From NCBI RefSeq assembly GCF_019059575.1, contig NW_024881501.1, positions 1,612,001 to 1,676,000 on the forward strand: DNA of 64,000 nucleotides, in the 5' to 3' direction. The stretch is from Amphibalanus amphitrite (lineage: Eukaryota > Arthropoda > Thecostraca > Balanomorpha > Balanidae). Within the stretch, counting starts at the first letter, position 1. Each line of letters starts with the position of its first letter. Both the position numbers and the translations under genes were made by a program. This document shows positions 42,080 through 53,158 of this stretch, piece after piece. The notes under the pieces are model-generated. The model was not told where the DNA came from and ran no database searches. It worked only from the letters and a program-made list of their open reading frames with translations.

Positions 42080-44815
42080 TGCAAATTGAAGCTAAAACGC
42101 AGACGCAGACCAAGCAACGCAGACATCGAAGGACAACACTATTCGGCCGGGGGACTATTAAAGCATCCAAGAGCGCAGCATCCAAAATACGCAACAACCA
42201 AAACCGCAGCATCCAGTGATCAAAACCTCCAAATAACATCCAAAATCGGCCCTTTTGGGACACGGACGTATAAATAAACTGGACCCGCAACCACCTCCAT
42301 TCAGGTGAAGCGACAAGGCGCCATTTTACGTTGCCAAAAAACCGTGCTCTGGAAGGTCATCGAGCCAATACAATTGGAATTGTGTCTAAACGGATGATCG
42401 GATCGAGATGCTGGTGGTACCGTTCGACAGGTAATACCTTGAGGCAGGTGATGATGCATGTCACAGGTCACCCGGTGTCACATGGCGCGTGCCACGTGCC
42501 GACAAACTTACAAAGGGCAAAAATCTTTAAGCGACGCTTCAAATCAAACGAAGCGTGGCACAGGTGCCAAACTCACAGGTCACATGTCCCAGTGTTCGAC
42601 CACTAACATATGGTATGCTCGGCATCAGGGGGTGCGGAATGCACGCGCTAGTGGCGAAAAACATGTTTTGAGGAGGCATCCTCCGATTCCGGAAAACCTT
42701 GACCTAGGCACACCAAATTTGGCACACTGACACTACTGGACATGCGCTTTAAGGTGCTGTACAAATAGGCGTGCTGGGGTACACGGTGCACGTGCTGTGC
42801 ACGTGCAAACCTTTTGATGTTGCACTCTGTGTCACATATGCGGGTAGGGCGGGTAGCGCTGGCAAGCTCAAAGTGCCAAATTTACACAGGCCATCCCAGA
42901 ATGCATTCCAGCATAATTATTGAGCATATCCATCTCCTGGTGGACCCCAAAGGTGCGCTCTGCACGTGCAAAAAATTGTCCGCGCCGGGCGGTGGGGATG
43001 CTTGGACATCCCATGTGGATTTACGTAAATATCTCGAAAACGGCGTTGTGTAGCGCCGCCGTTTTTGGCACACCTTTTCATACATCTTTTTCACACATGC
43101 TGCGTAACTTTCAGACAGGTCACTCAAGGTTAGGTCACCAGGTTACGTCCAAGTGGCCTTACCTTAGGAAAAGTTATAATACCCGTCATAGCTACATAGA
43201 CTAAACAATCGGTTTAAAACGTGCAGCGATTGATAAGATCAACAGTATATACTTAGAGTACCTACCTCTACCTCGAAATTTCAATATCACTGACCTAGGG
43301 TTCTGTTGATTTTGCGACCTCAGACCACCAGCACGGCAAATCATTTATTTTGTCAAATTTGGGCTTCTAAACTTTTTGCTACCCAGCAACGCAAATTTGC
43401 GCCTCAATCGCTGGCCAGCGCAGCATAGCATAGGCATCTTTGTTATCTACGTTGTTTGCGCCTGCAGTAATACTGTACCGCAATAACCATTATCTTCATC
43501 TTTCACCCATAGATGGCAGTAGCAAAGCGCCTGCATCTATGCTGTGCCGCAGTCTCTTACCATACGAGCTGAGCATTGAGCAAGCAAGTGATATTGAAAT
43601 TACGAGGTAGAGGTACTCTACGCATATACTGTTGCTCTTATCAATCGCTGCACGTTTTAAACCGATTGTTCAGTCTGTGTAGCTATGACGGGCACTATAA
43701 CTTTTCCTAAGGTAAGGTCACTTGGACGTAACCTGATGACCTAACCTTGAGTGACCTAAGTCTGAAAATTACGCAGCATGTGTGGAAAAGATGCATGAAA
43801 AGGTGTGCCAAAAACGGCGGCGCTACACAACGCCGTTCTCGAGATATTTACATAAATCCACATAGTGTCCAAGCATACCCACCGCCCGGCGCGGATAATT
43901 TTTTGCACGTGCAGAGCGCACCTTTGGGGGCCACCAAGGAGATGGATATGCTCAATAACTATGCTGGGATGCATTCTGGGTGGCCTGTGTAAATTTGGCA
44001 CTTTGAGCTTGCCAGCGCTACCCGCCCTACCCGCATATGTGACACAGAGTGCAACATCAAAAGGTTTGCACGTGCACAGCACGTGCACCGTGTACCCCAG
44101 CACGCCTATTTGTACAGCACCTTAAAGCGCATGTCCAGTAGTGTCAGTGAGCCAAATTTGGTGTGCCTAGGTCAAGGTTTTCCGGAATCGGAGGATGCCT
44201 CCTCAAAACATGTTTTTCGCCACTAGCGCGTGCATTCCGCACCCCCTGATGCCGAGCATACCAAATGTTAGTGGTCGAACACTGGGACATGTGACCTGTG
44301 AGTTTGGCACCTGTGCCGCCCTTCGTTTGATTTGAAGCGTCGCTTAAAGGTTTTTGCCCTTTGTAAGTTTGTCGGCACGTGGCACGCGCCATGTGACACC
44401 GGGTGACCTGTGACATGCATCATCACCTGCCTCAAGGCATTACCCGTCGAACGGTACCACCAGCATCTCGATCCGATCATCCGTTTGGACACAATTCCAC
44501 TTGTATTGGCTCGATTACCTTTCACGGCACGGTTTTTTGGCAACGTAAAATGGCGCCTTGTCGGCTTCAGTATCTTCCATAGGAGGTCCATTGGGATTGT
44601 CAGTCCAGTTTATTTATACGTCCGTGTTTTGGGAGCATTCAGAGCATCCAAGAGCGAAACATCCAAGGATGCAGAATCCAAAACCGTATCATCCAAAATG
44701 CCAGCACGAGAATATCTGAGAATCGTATCATCCAAAGACGGTTCATCCAAGAGCGAAACATCCAAGCATGCAACATCCAGAATCGTATCATCCAAAACAA
44801 TACAGAAAAGATGGA
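42080..44815. mobile_element. Large palindromic (foldback-like) element with TTGGATG-repeat ends
   Basis: Two arms of about 1.04 kb (42,256-43,290 and 43,589-44,632) are reverse complements with few differences; a 298-bp spacer separates them. Outside each arm lie short arrays of GGATG(C/T)T words with a 15-bp tendency (42,150-42,250; 44,635-44,812). The same array type plus neighbouring sequence is found alone at 57,890-58,210. Open frames in the arms mirror each other and show no protein homology I recognise. Short internal arrays near the ends recall Foldback/Galileo-type elements, but I see no transposase and no clear target duplication. Confidence 0.8.
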
Positions 44816-45555
44816 TCCACTCAAGAGACTCAGTAGCGCCACCTGGCATATTTGTTATAAACTATTAGTTTTAGGCTCGCTTGACAGGTGGCGAATGCGT
44901 CGTGTTTAGCGGCACATCTTCACGATGTGACGTCACTAGGTAATATGACGCCACTAGATATTATACAGTGGATCCCGCTTATATTTATTAACAACCAGAG
45001 CCGACTGCCGGTGGCTGCTCTGTGCTCCCGCCGCCGCCGCCGCCGCCGCCACTCTGTCTCCCGCCAAATAGCAGGAAAGCGCGGGAACCAAAAGCGCGCC
45101 AAATCGGCGCGCCGCGTGCTAGCTCTTCGCTCGCTAGGTGCAGCTGCACTTGGCGCCGGCTGCGCGCCGCATGGCAACTCGTTGCTCGGCCGGTACAGAT
45201 GCACTTAACAAAGCAATGAATTGCGGACAGAGCTGTTAGCTGTTGGCGCCTGGTGGCATTACCGAAAGGTTAGGAGGTCGATGGAATTTGGTTTGATGGA
45301 TAACTTTACTAGAAGTTATTCGTTGAGGCTGCAGGCAGGGGCGTCGCCACGGATTTTTGACTGGGGGGGGGGGGGGACGATCGACAGAGGTGAAATCTTA
45401 AAAAACATAAACAACACGGCCAGGCAACCGTGTTTGGGACAAGACGGCCAGTTAACTTATCAAGCTAACAGGGTATCAACATTTTATACATCACGCAAGG
45501 TATGTCATAAAAATAAAAAAGAGCTTATTATGCCGGGCTTCCCCCGGCTTCCCCA
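44816..45555. other. Intergenic sequence with a CCGCCGCCG run and a poly(G) element edge
   Basis: No gene recognised. A trinucleotide CCG run is near 45,030. CAGGGGCGTCGCCACGG at about 45,337, followed by a run of about 14 G, looks like one end of a hAT-type element, but I cannot find its partner. Confidence 0.45.
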
Positions 45556-45897
45556 CTGTAGGGTAAGGTGCCTAATTAGCGACCCTTTCCTATTTGCGAG
45601 TTGCGACCTACCTCCCTACAGAAAAGCTGGGAAGATAAATCGGGGTAAAAACAATGTCAAAAGGTCTGCCATACTTTGGTTATCAAACTAAATTATTTTC
45701 CGGTTGTTGGTGCTTCTGGTGGAACGTTTTAGGGGAGTTGCGATAAAAATGGCCAGTTTCTTATCCAAAACGTGTGCATTTGGACCCTATCTGATGAAAA
45801 GCGATGCACACTAAGATAATGCACCTTTTTTATTCTAAATCGACAATCCTTTTCCAATTGATTGCCGTTTTCCCGTAGTGAATCTTGTTACTGAATC

Positions 45898-47194
45898 TTG
45901 TTACTGAATGAAGGATTCGAGGAGGCAATTTGGTGCAAAATTCACCTGGGCAGAACTGAGGAACTGCTGGTAGGTGTATGTTACAGGTCTCCTTCTAGCT
46001 CTATGGAGAACAATGCAAAACTCAATATGCTTATTGAGAAATCCATTGGAACTGGAGCTAGGAACGTGCTTATCATGGGAGATTTTAACTTCCCGCAGAT
46101 CCAGTGGCAGAATGGGTATGTTGAAGGTGCAGAGGAGTCAGAGGCAACACACTTCTTCGAAGCCACACAAAATGCCTTTTTGAGCCAGCATGTTGATGTT
46201 GAGACCAGATTTAGAGAAGGATGTGTGGCATCGAGACTTGACCTGATATTCACCAACAGAGAGCATCTGGTTGATGAGTTGGAGGCTGGTCAGCCTCTCG
46301 GGAAAAGCGATCATGTGGTCCTGACATGGAATTGTATGTACAATGAAGATAAAAAAGAAAAGCTCAAGCAAACAAAGGCAGCTGAAAGGCGCGACTACAG
46401 GAGAGCCGACTATGCTGGAATGCTGGGTAGCCTCAGAAATGTCGACTGGAACGCGCTGGAAATAATGAGCGTTGAAGAGACCTGGAGCTGCATAAAGGAG
46501 AAAATCAATGAGAGCATTTTGATGTATGTGCCATGCATCAAAACTAAAGAGAGGCGTACAAAAACAAGATGGTGGAATAGAACACTTACTAAAGAAGTAA
46601 GGAATAAACATAGATTGTGGAAGAAATATGTACAGACTAGATCAGCAGAAGACCATGCAAAGTATGCTCAACAAAGAAATAGGACAACTAAGGCTATCCG
46701 TGATGCACGACATGCCTATGAGAACAATCTGGCGAGAAACCTGAAATCCGATCCACGGAAGCTGTACAGGTACATTAGATCGCAGCAGAGAGTGAAAGCT
46801 AGAGTGGGTCCGCTGATGACTAGCTCAGGTAAGCTGACCTCCAATGACAGTGAAGTTGCTGAAGAGCTTAACAGTTTTTTCAAGTCAGTGTTCGTCTCAG
46901 AGGATGCAAGTAATGTGCCCGACTTTACCAGGGAAACAGATAATATGCCAGTACTGCAGGATATTGATATTGATGTCATGGATGTGAAGAAGGAACTTGA
47001 TATACTTCAAATGGACAAAGCACAAGGCCCTGATGGAATCCCAACAAACATTCTTAAATGTTGTTCAGATGCTCTGGCATGGCCGTTAACAATTCTGTTT
47101 AAGAAGTCCCTCAGTGCAGGGGAGATACCGCATGACTGGAAGAGTGCTACAGTGATACCACTTTTCAAGAAGGGTAAAAAGTCATCTCCCAGTA
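45898..47194 (+). pseudogene. LINE ORF2, first part: endonuclease end to RT start
   Basis: About 432 codons. The 5' end is lost by truncation; the open frame runs to FKKGKKSSPS, where the inserted element begins after TA. The apparent continuation of this frame to 47,352 is read-through into the inserted element. Confidence 0.9.
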
Positions 47195-48144
47195 GGGGAG
47201 AGCGGGGAGAGTTGTATCATGTCCAAGTTGTATCAGGGCGAATTGTGCCAAACTTATCCAATGGATGGCGCTCGCGACACGACCAGCCGACGAGGTTTTC
47301 CGGGCGCCATCTTTCCCTGTTCTGTCTTGTGGCTGAGTGGACGCGTCTCTAGGTGAGAGCCGATTTTATGTTTTTTTAATGTCATTCTAAAAAAATAAGT
47401 TGCAAGAAAATGTGTGTTCTGGGCATTTAGATGTGCACGAATTTGAAAGATCTCCGTAGCGGTGGTGAGGGTAGGTTCTAAGGCTGCGTGAGTGAAAACG
47501 GATTTCTCCAGCTGTCCGCTGTTTTTTTAGCACGAGGATGTTTTTTCCAAGATGGCGGCTAGGTACATGTTGTATCAGAGCCGGGTGGGGTATGTTGTAA
47601 CATGTATGTATGTATGTATGTATGGGTATGTTGCTTTTGATCGCGAAAGCTAAGCCCTGGCTCGCGTTTGTAGGTAGCTAGTCAATACTCGTTCCATTTC
47701 GGCACAATGTGTTAGCTTCTTTGCTCTTAACGGGCCACTTTTGCGTCTAGTCTGTTGATGTTTCGTTCGGATTGCATTGACCTAAGTTTGGTCTGATAAA
47801 GTGAAGCCTTTGAGCATACCTATACATTGCATTAACCCCATTTAATGTTGTTGTTATGTTCAAAACCAGTAGCAAGCACACTCCCTGAAACGTGAAATAG
47901 TGATACAAATTACCCCACCATGTGATACAACTCACCCAAGCCATGGGGCAAGTTGTATCAAAAACATTGTTCTATTCGGGAGACCGTAGAAGAAAAACTG
48001 GTAGAGGTAGCGGAAAAGTTACTTTGCACAAAAAAGCAGAAGAATCAAGGAAGGGGATAGTATGGAAATAATGAGTTTATCACGGATAGTTACGAGGTTA
48101 TGGGTCTCGGAGTAAAAACTGATACAACCCACCCCACTCTCCCC
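47195..48144. mobile_element. 950-bp TIR element inserted in the LINE, TA target
   Basis: Inverted repeats of about 26 bp start GGGGAGAG and include GTTGTATCA, with three mismatches plus one small indel. TA lies on each side (47,193-47,194; 48,145-48,146). Removing the element and one TA restores the LINE frame exactly (SSPS/NYRPISLTS), which proves both edges. GTTGTATCA/TGATACAAC is repeated about seven times, concentrated near the ends. Length 950 bp, no transposase. The TA target fits Tc1/mariner-type elements but the termini are not typical. Confidence 0.92.
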
Positions 48145-48146
48145 TA

Positions 48147-48994
48147 ACTACAGGCCTATTAGTTTGACGAGCCAAACAGGAAAGGTTATGGAGAGGATAA
48201 TCAAGAAACGCATCATGCAGCATATAGTGGAAGCTGGATCGCTATCAGTACACCAGCATGGTTTTGTACCCAGGCGATCCTGCCAGACCAATCTACTCGA
48301 AACTTTTGAGGAGTGGACTAAGATGCAAGATGAGGGCGAAGGAATGGATGTGATTTATTTGGATTACAGTAAAGCCTTCGATACTGTACCACACAAACGG
48401 CTTATCAAGAAGCTGGCTGGTTACAACATATCCGGAAATGTCTTGAAGTGGATAAGTGAGTTCCTTCATAACAGAACGCAAAGGGTTTTTGTCCAGAATT
48501 GTTATTCCGAATGGGCTGAAATTACAAGTGGCGTTCCCCAAGGTTCGGTGCTGGGGCCTGTTTTGTTTGCCCTGTATGTAAATGAGCTCCCCGACCTGGT
48601 GAAAAGCACAATGAAAATGTATGCGGATGACTCGAAGCTGTTTGGAAAGGCATCAACTGAAGCAGACGCATTGCAAATACAAGAAGACTTGGATGTTTTG
48701 TCAAAATGGTCGGAGAAATGGTTGCTCAAATTTAATGTAAGTAAGTGCAAAGTTATGCACTGCGGCCGGCAAAATCCAATGGTAAAGTATTACATGAAGC
48801 AAACAAATGGTGGTAACATGGAGATTGAAGCAACTGAATTGGAGAAGGACCTGGGAGTTTTCGTGTCCAATACTTTAACGGCCTCTGTCAACTGCGCAAG
48901 GGTGGCTAACAAGGCTATGGGAGCCTTGAGGCTGCTGCGGATATCATTTGACAGATTAACAGTTGAAAATTTCAAGCCATTATTCACAACTTAG
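48147..48994 (+). pseudogene. LINE ORF2, second part: reverse transcriptase
   Basis: Resumes at NYRPISLTSQTGKVMERI and holds the RT core with YADDSKLF at about 48,622-48,645. It ends at a TAG just after VENFKPLFTT. Confidence 0.92.
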
Positions 48995-49442
48995 GTATAT
49001 CAGACCTCACTTGGAACATTGTTTACAAGCAACAGGGCCATACATGAAGAGAGACCTAAAGATGCTGGAAAAGACGCAAAGAAGGGCTACAAAGCTTGTG
49101 CAAGGACTACGGGACAAAACATATGAAGAAAGGTTGAAAATTTTGCAGCTCATCAGTATTGAGGAAAGGTACAGGCGTGGAGATATGATAGAAACCTACA
49201 AGATGTTGACAGGAAAAACCAATGTGGATCCGAATCAATTCTTTGTCAAGGAGCAAGGTCACATGACTAGAGGGCACTGTTTGAAGCTCAAAGTGAACCG
49301 AGTAAAGACCAAAGTAAGGGCAAAATTCTTCTCAAACAGAGTGGTCCCTCTCTGGAACAGCCTCCCATCAGAAGTGGTAGAGGCAGAAACAACAAACGCT
49401 TTCAAGAACCGGCTCGATAAGTTGAAATATGGGTACCAGTGA
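48985..49442 (+). pseudogene. LINE ORF2, third part: C-terminal domain in another frame
   Basis: Continues with YIRPHLEHCLQATGPY and LEKTQRRATKLVQGL in a different frame from the RT, so a single indel lies near 48,985-49,000. It ends KNRLDKLKYGYQ and TGA. The RRATKLV…LP.EV…NTFK-type C-terminus is usual for this LINE group. Confidence 0.9.
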
Positions 49443-50230
49443 CGCTATCCTATCTGTCTGATTCCTGATCATTACCTAGTCTCCAAGTACTTACGATGTG
49501 GGCACTGAATAGCCTGCCTAAATCAGCCCACTATCCCTAATCTAATCTAATCTAATCTAATCTACTGTGCACTGCATGGTAGTCAAAAATGTGTCGCAAC
49601 CCATATTTCCTATTTGCGCCCAACACGGTCGCAAATAGCTCAAGAAGGGAAAGAAAGGAAACAGACAGAAATTAAAATGAGGTGTTGCTGAAGTTTGCGA
49701 TGTGTGGCGGGTGATACCAACTGTCGTCACCGACTGCAGGGGTGCCGATGCCGAATCCAGGGCGGGCCTCGAATATCATGCGAGATAGCCCGCGATATAT
49801 GGGTTTTCGCCTTATTTTTGCCTTTGGTGCATCACGTGATCAGTTTTCACCTTCATAAAGGTGTTGGACAAACGCTCCTGTTCCAATGATTGAGTGCTTT
49901 GCGTATAAGTTGCCTGTTTGGAACCATATTGCAAATTTGCAGGCGTCGCATTTTTTTGCCATTTTTATTATGGGAAAACCCATAGACTTAATAGCGACCC
50001 TCACCGTGGTCGCTAATCGGGACGAGTTCCCTATTAACGTTTTTGCAATGGTTTGCCAAAATGCTTAGTGCAAATAAATTAGTGGATATTGGTGCAGAAA
50101 ATGAATGGATTTTAATAGCAAAATGTACGATCTCTTCGAAGATCAAGCCAGTAATACAGTGGCACCCATAGAGCGTGAGCAATGACGGTTCAAATTAAGG
50201 GGGTCGCTAATTAGGCACCTTACCCTACAG

Positions 50231-51060
50231 ATCCGTATGTATTCTGAGTTCTCTCATCTAAGAAAAATGATTTAGTTAAGAAACTAAGCTCTTGGGAGCG
50301 ATTACCGCAGCTGAATGTTTTGCATCGAAATTGGCCGAACATGACGTCACCCTGACGTTATTTCCGGTTGACCTATGAGAAGCGAATAAATTTTCATTGG
50401 AACACGAGGTGTCAAAGTGATGGAGCCGAAGGTTCAAGGTAGTAGGTACTGCAAATTTCGTGTGCATGGATACGCCCAGTCGTTTAGAAGATGTTGCAGA
50501 AAAGCGAGGGGAGTTCTCTGTAGAGTCCCCCCCCCCCCAACCCCAGCGCGGGTTAATGGCAGCCGACCGATTACCTGTACCTACATTTGCAGCCCGATAA
50601 TTCAACTTAGTACGGTTACAGGCAAAGCCTCTGGGCTTCAATCATTATCGTCGCCACGGGGATGGGGGGGGGGGGGCAGGCGGGGTAGCTTCCCCGCCCA
50701 AGCTCCAACCGTTTTAGCTTAATCGTTTTGAACTCGTTAGACATAAAATTTGTACCATCCTTTTTCCGTCGAGATGGTTCGAAATATGTATTTGATAGAC
50801 CTCGGTAGTCGGTAGGTCACTTTCACTATTTGACCCACGTCAAGGTCAGGTCTTGTCTTGACCCAAGCAGGTCTTTTTGCACCTAGCGATCGACATGTCA
50901 TGACAGTTTGGTACCACACTATTTACTAGTTTTAAGCACCATTATATCGTGGAAAAACTACTTTTTACCATATTTGACCTCAGATGACCTATCCATTTCA
51001 GTAGGCCCTTAGAAATTGGCGGGGCCAGCTGGGATAAATGGCTTTTAGGTACCGGTGCGG
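50231..51060. other. Intergenic sequence with poly(C) and poly(G) tracts
   Basis: No gene recognised. C-run of about 12 near 50,528 and G-run of about 12 near 50,665. AGGTCA/TGACCT words around 50,810-50,990 link it to the AGGTCA-rich repeats. Confidence 0.45.
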
Positions 51061-51440
51061 GGCCCTCAGACTTCGGCCCCAAGAGACCTAAGGGGGCTGG
51101 GGCCCTTAACTAGAGCCGGCGAGAGCCTTTCGATACTGGCCCATGGGGCCCTGAGATAACCTGCAAGATAACACCCGCACGTACAGCCCACCGCTAAAGT
51201 AATGTGTGGTTTTACCAATCTCAACGGATGGCTTTGACCGACGATTTTTAAATGCGGACTGATTGAAAAGAAAACGTCAATAGACAAAGTTGTAGCTGCA
51301 AGGGTGAAGATACATGTAAGCTACATTTAAAGTCTCGTTGCAGTCTGGCTAATCGTTCCTAGGCTTCAGAAGCAGAACATACCCATGACTGAAACCACAC
51401 ATTACTTCTGCTGTGGACTGTACCTGTTTAGGACTTAAAG
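51061..51440 (-). repeat. Dispersed repeat, reverse relative of 53,030-53,158 plus 55,738-55,765
   Basis: Reverse-complemented, it reads CAGTCCACAGCAGAAGTAAT, CTAGGAACGATTAGCCAGAC, ATGTAGCTTA, CATGTATCTTCACCC. This matches the sequence on both sides of the hAT element at 53,159-55,729, without that element. The 51,180-51,250 part is a relative of 56,255-56,335 in reverse orientation. Confidence 0.82.
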
Positions 51441-51730
51441 TTCCGGTGCGGGGCCATCAGGCTCGGGCTGGGGCCCTCGAGCATCGGGCTGAGACAAGCA
51501 AGCGCCTGCGAGAGCCCTTATTAGCCCGCATGAGCCCGCAATGAAATGTGGATGTGCAAAAATTAGTGTTTGCAGTTTGCACACCTTGGGACTTTCAACG
51601 TCTGCAATTGCACATGCCCTGCCTCCCCCCCCCCTCGCCGGAATCCGCAGCCCCATAATCCAAAGTGTTTTAAAAAATATAATTATTCTGTATGATAAAA
51701 TATCAACATCAGCGCAAAAGATCTTTTTTT

Positions 51731-52052
51731 TATAAATTTAGCTCGAATGTTTGAATGGACGGATTGACAGAGCCGGAGTCCACGCTAAGCAGAGCTTGTT
51801 GCGTAGACCCCGACCCCTACCGTCCGATCGCGCAATTCCGGGTAACGGGAGAATTTAGATCCAAAGTTTAACGTGCCCTTCAAAGCCGGACACGGCCTGT
51901 CCCACTCAACTGACTTCAACTGGCTGCGGCTGCTCCCACCAACCGCAGACCATCCCCGTCAGGAGTCTCATATATCGAGCGCCGGAGCGTCTCGAACCCG
52001 GGCTCTCACTACCGGGAGTCCGATGCTCTACCAACTGAGCTACGGGACAGGC
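51731..52052 (-). mobile_element. tRNA-derived SINE, copy 2 (best preserved)
   Basis: On the - strand it starts with a tRNA-like head: CCCGTAGCTCAGTTGGTAGA (box A) and CCCGGGTTCGAG (box B). A SINE body follows (GCTCGATATATGAGACTCC, GTTGGTGGGAGCAGCCGCAG, GTTACCCGGAATTGCGCGA) and a tail with CTAAATTTATAAAAAAAAG. The head is interrupted relative to a real tRNA, so it is not a functional tRNA gene. Confidence 0.88.
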
Positions 52053-53030
52053 TACATCTACACGCAAAAGCTCTACAGTCTTGCTTTTTGTAGAACACTA
52101 AACACTTGGTATGTTTAACGTTACGGTCCGTTTGAAAACTCGGCCCGTATTAATACTGCCCGGCCCGTATCAATAATGACCGTTAAGGCCGGCCCGTATA
52201 AATTCGGGCCGGTCAGTAGGTAATCGGCCGGTAGGGCAGTTCTAATACCGACCGGGCGGTATGAGAACCCACTGTTTTCCTCACGGCCATATCAAAACTC
52301 GGGCCATATCAAAACTAAGCAAATAGTCACTATTCGATGTACCTACCCATTAGCAACGCAGGCCTGCAGTGGACTTATTTTTTAATGCTGTACAGTGGAA
52401 TCTGCTTAATAAATCCTCGCATAATAAATCCAGCCGCTTATTGTGGCCGCTTGAGCCATAGGCGGCGGAACGGGGAGGGCACCGGGGCACCGTGTCCCCT
52501 TTTGATTTTGGCATTTTAACACGAGCCCTATATATTTCTATCCTCAGGACAGTCAAATCCCTCTCCTCCACGCCTCAACTCCTTGTTCCAGGCTGGACGG
52601 GCAACTTTATCCCATGCGGGAACCCCCGATAAGAGCACGACCGTAACTGGGTGCGGTGACTGGTGTGTGCTTGGGGTGCTGGTCGGCCTGCCCTCTGGAC
52701 GGGCTCAGCCTCGTCGACTCATCAGGGTGCTCGCCCAGACCAAATGTCCCCCCTCGCCCTCCCCCTAATTCCCATCTCCTTCCGGCTCTGAAATGGTCTC
52801 GTCAGACCGAAAAGTCCTAACCCAATAAAAAAAAATCCCAGACCGTGGCGAAGTCCTCTGACCTCGCATACCAGCATCAGGTACTCTAAGGTCATGGTGA
52901 ACTGGTGAGCCCCTTCGGCTGTCGTTTTGCCTAGCACGGGAGGATGGCCGTTTAGAAGTGGGGGCCTTGCTCGAGTATTGTGAATATTCGAATGTAAGGC
53001 TTATGCAGCTGTCACCCCACCCAGAGGACC
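52053..53030. other. Intergenic sequence with GGCCCGTAT cluster and a MITE fragment
   Basis: CGGCCCGTAT(T/C)AATA words recur four to five times at 52,135-52,260. At 52,456-52,540 a sequence with ATAGGCGGCGGAACGGGGAG and TTTTGATTTTGGCATTTTAA is a relative, in reverse, of the hAT-type MITE at 22,531. No gene is recognised. Confidence 0.55.
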
Positions 53031-53158
53031 GAACTTCAGCCTTTGGTGGGTGTACAGTCCACAGCAGAAGTAATGTGGGGTTTCAGTCATGGGCACGTTC
53101 TGCTTATGAAGCTTAGGAACGATTAGCCAGACTACAATGAAACTTTGAATGTAGCTTA

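Larger units (their letters stand above)
45898..49562 (+). mobile_element. 5'-truncated LINE (Jockey/CR1/L2-like group)
   Basis: Starts inside the endonuclease domain and ends in a (TAATC)5 tail at about 49,535-49,562. It encodes the end of an endonuclease (MGDFNFPQIQW, SRLDLIFTNR, SDHVVLTW), a linker and a reverse transcriptase with NYRPISLTS, LDYSKAFDTVPH, GVPQGSVLGP and YADDSKLF, then a C-terminal domain. The short 3' microsatellite and motif set suggest the CR1/L2/Rex side of the Jockey group. It is interrupted in the reverse transcriptase by a 950-bp TIR element and has one frameshift, so it is dead. Confidence 0.92.
45556..50230. mobile_element. TIR element (about 1 kb) split by a LINE
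   Basis: Left end CTGTAGGGTAAGGTGCCTAA, continuing TTAGCGACCC, and right end its reverse complement (50,197-50,230) form about 30-bp inverted repeats. If TA is the target duplication the core is 45,561-50,225. GCGACC/GGTCGC words recur inside near both ends. The element's own sequence is 45,556-45,890 and about 49,563-50,230; a LINE occupies the middle. No transposase seen. Confidence 0.75.

Noticed and set aside
42331-44591. Mirror-image 90-107-codon frames on opposite strands suggesting a duplicated gene
   Set aside because: They are the two arms of a palindromic element; no recognisable domain.
51990-52050. tRNA gene on the - strand
   Set aside because: Boxes A and B are present but the body does not close into a cloverleaf with a paired acceptor stem, and the sequence continues into a SINE body shared with other copies.
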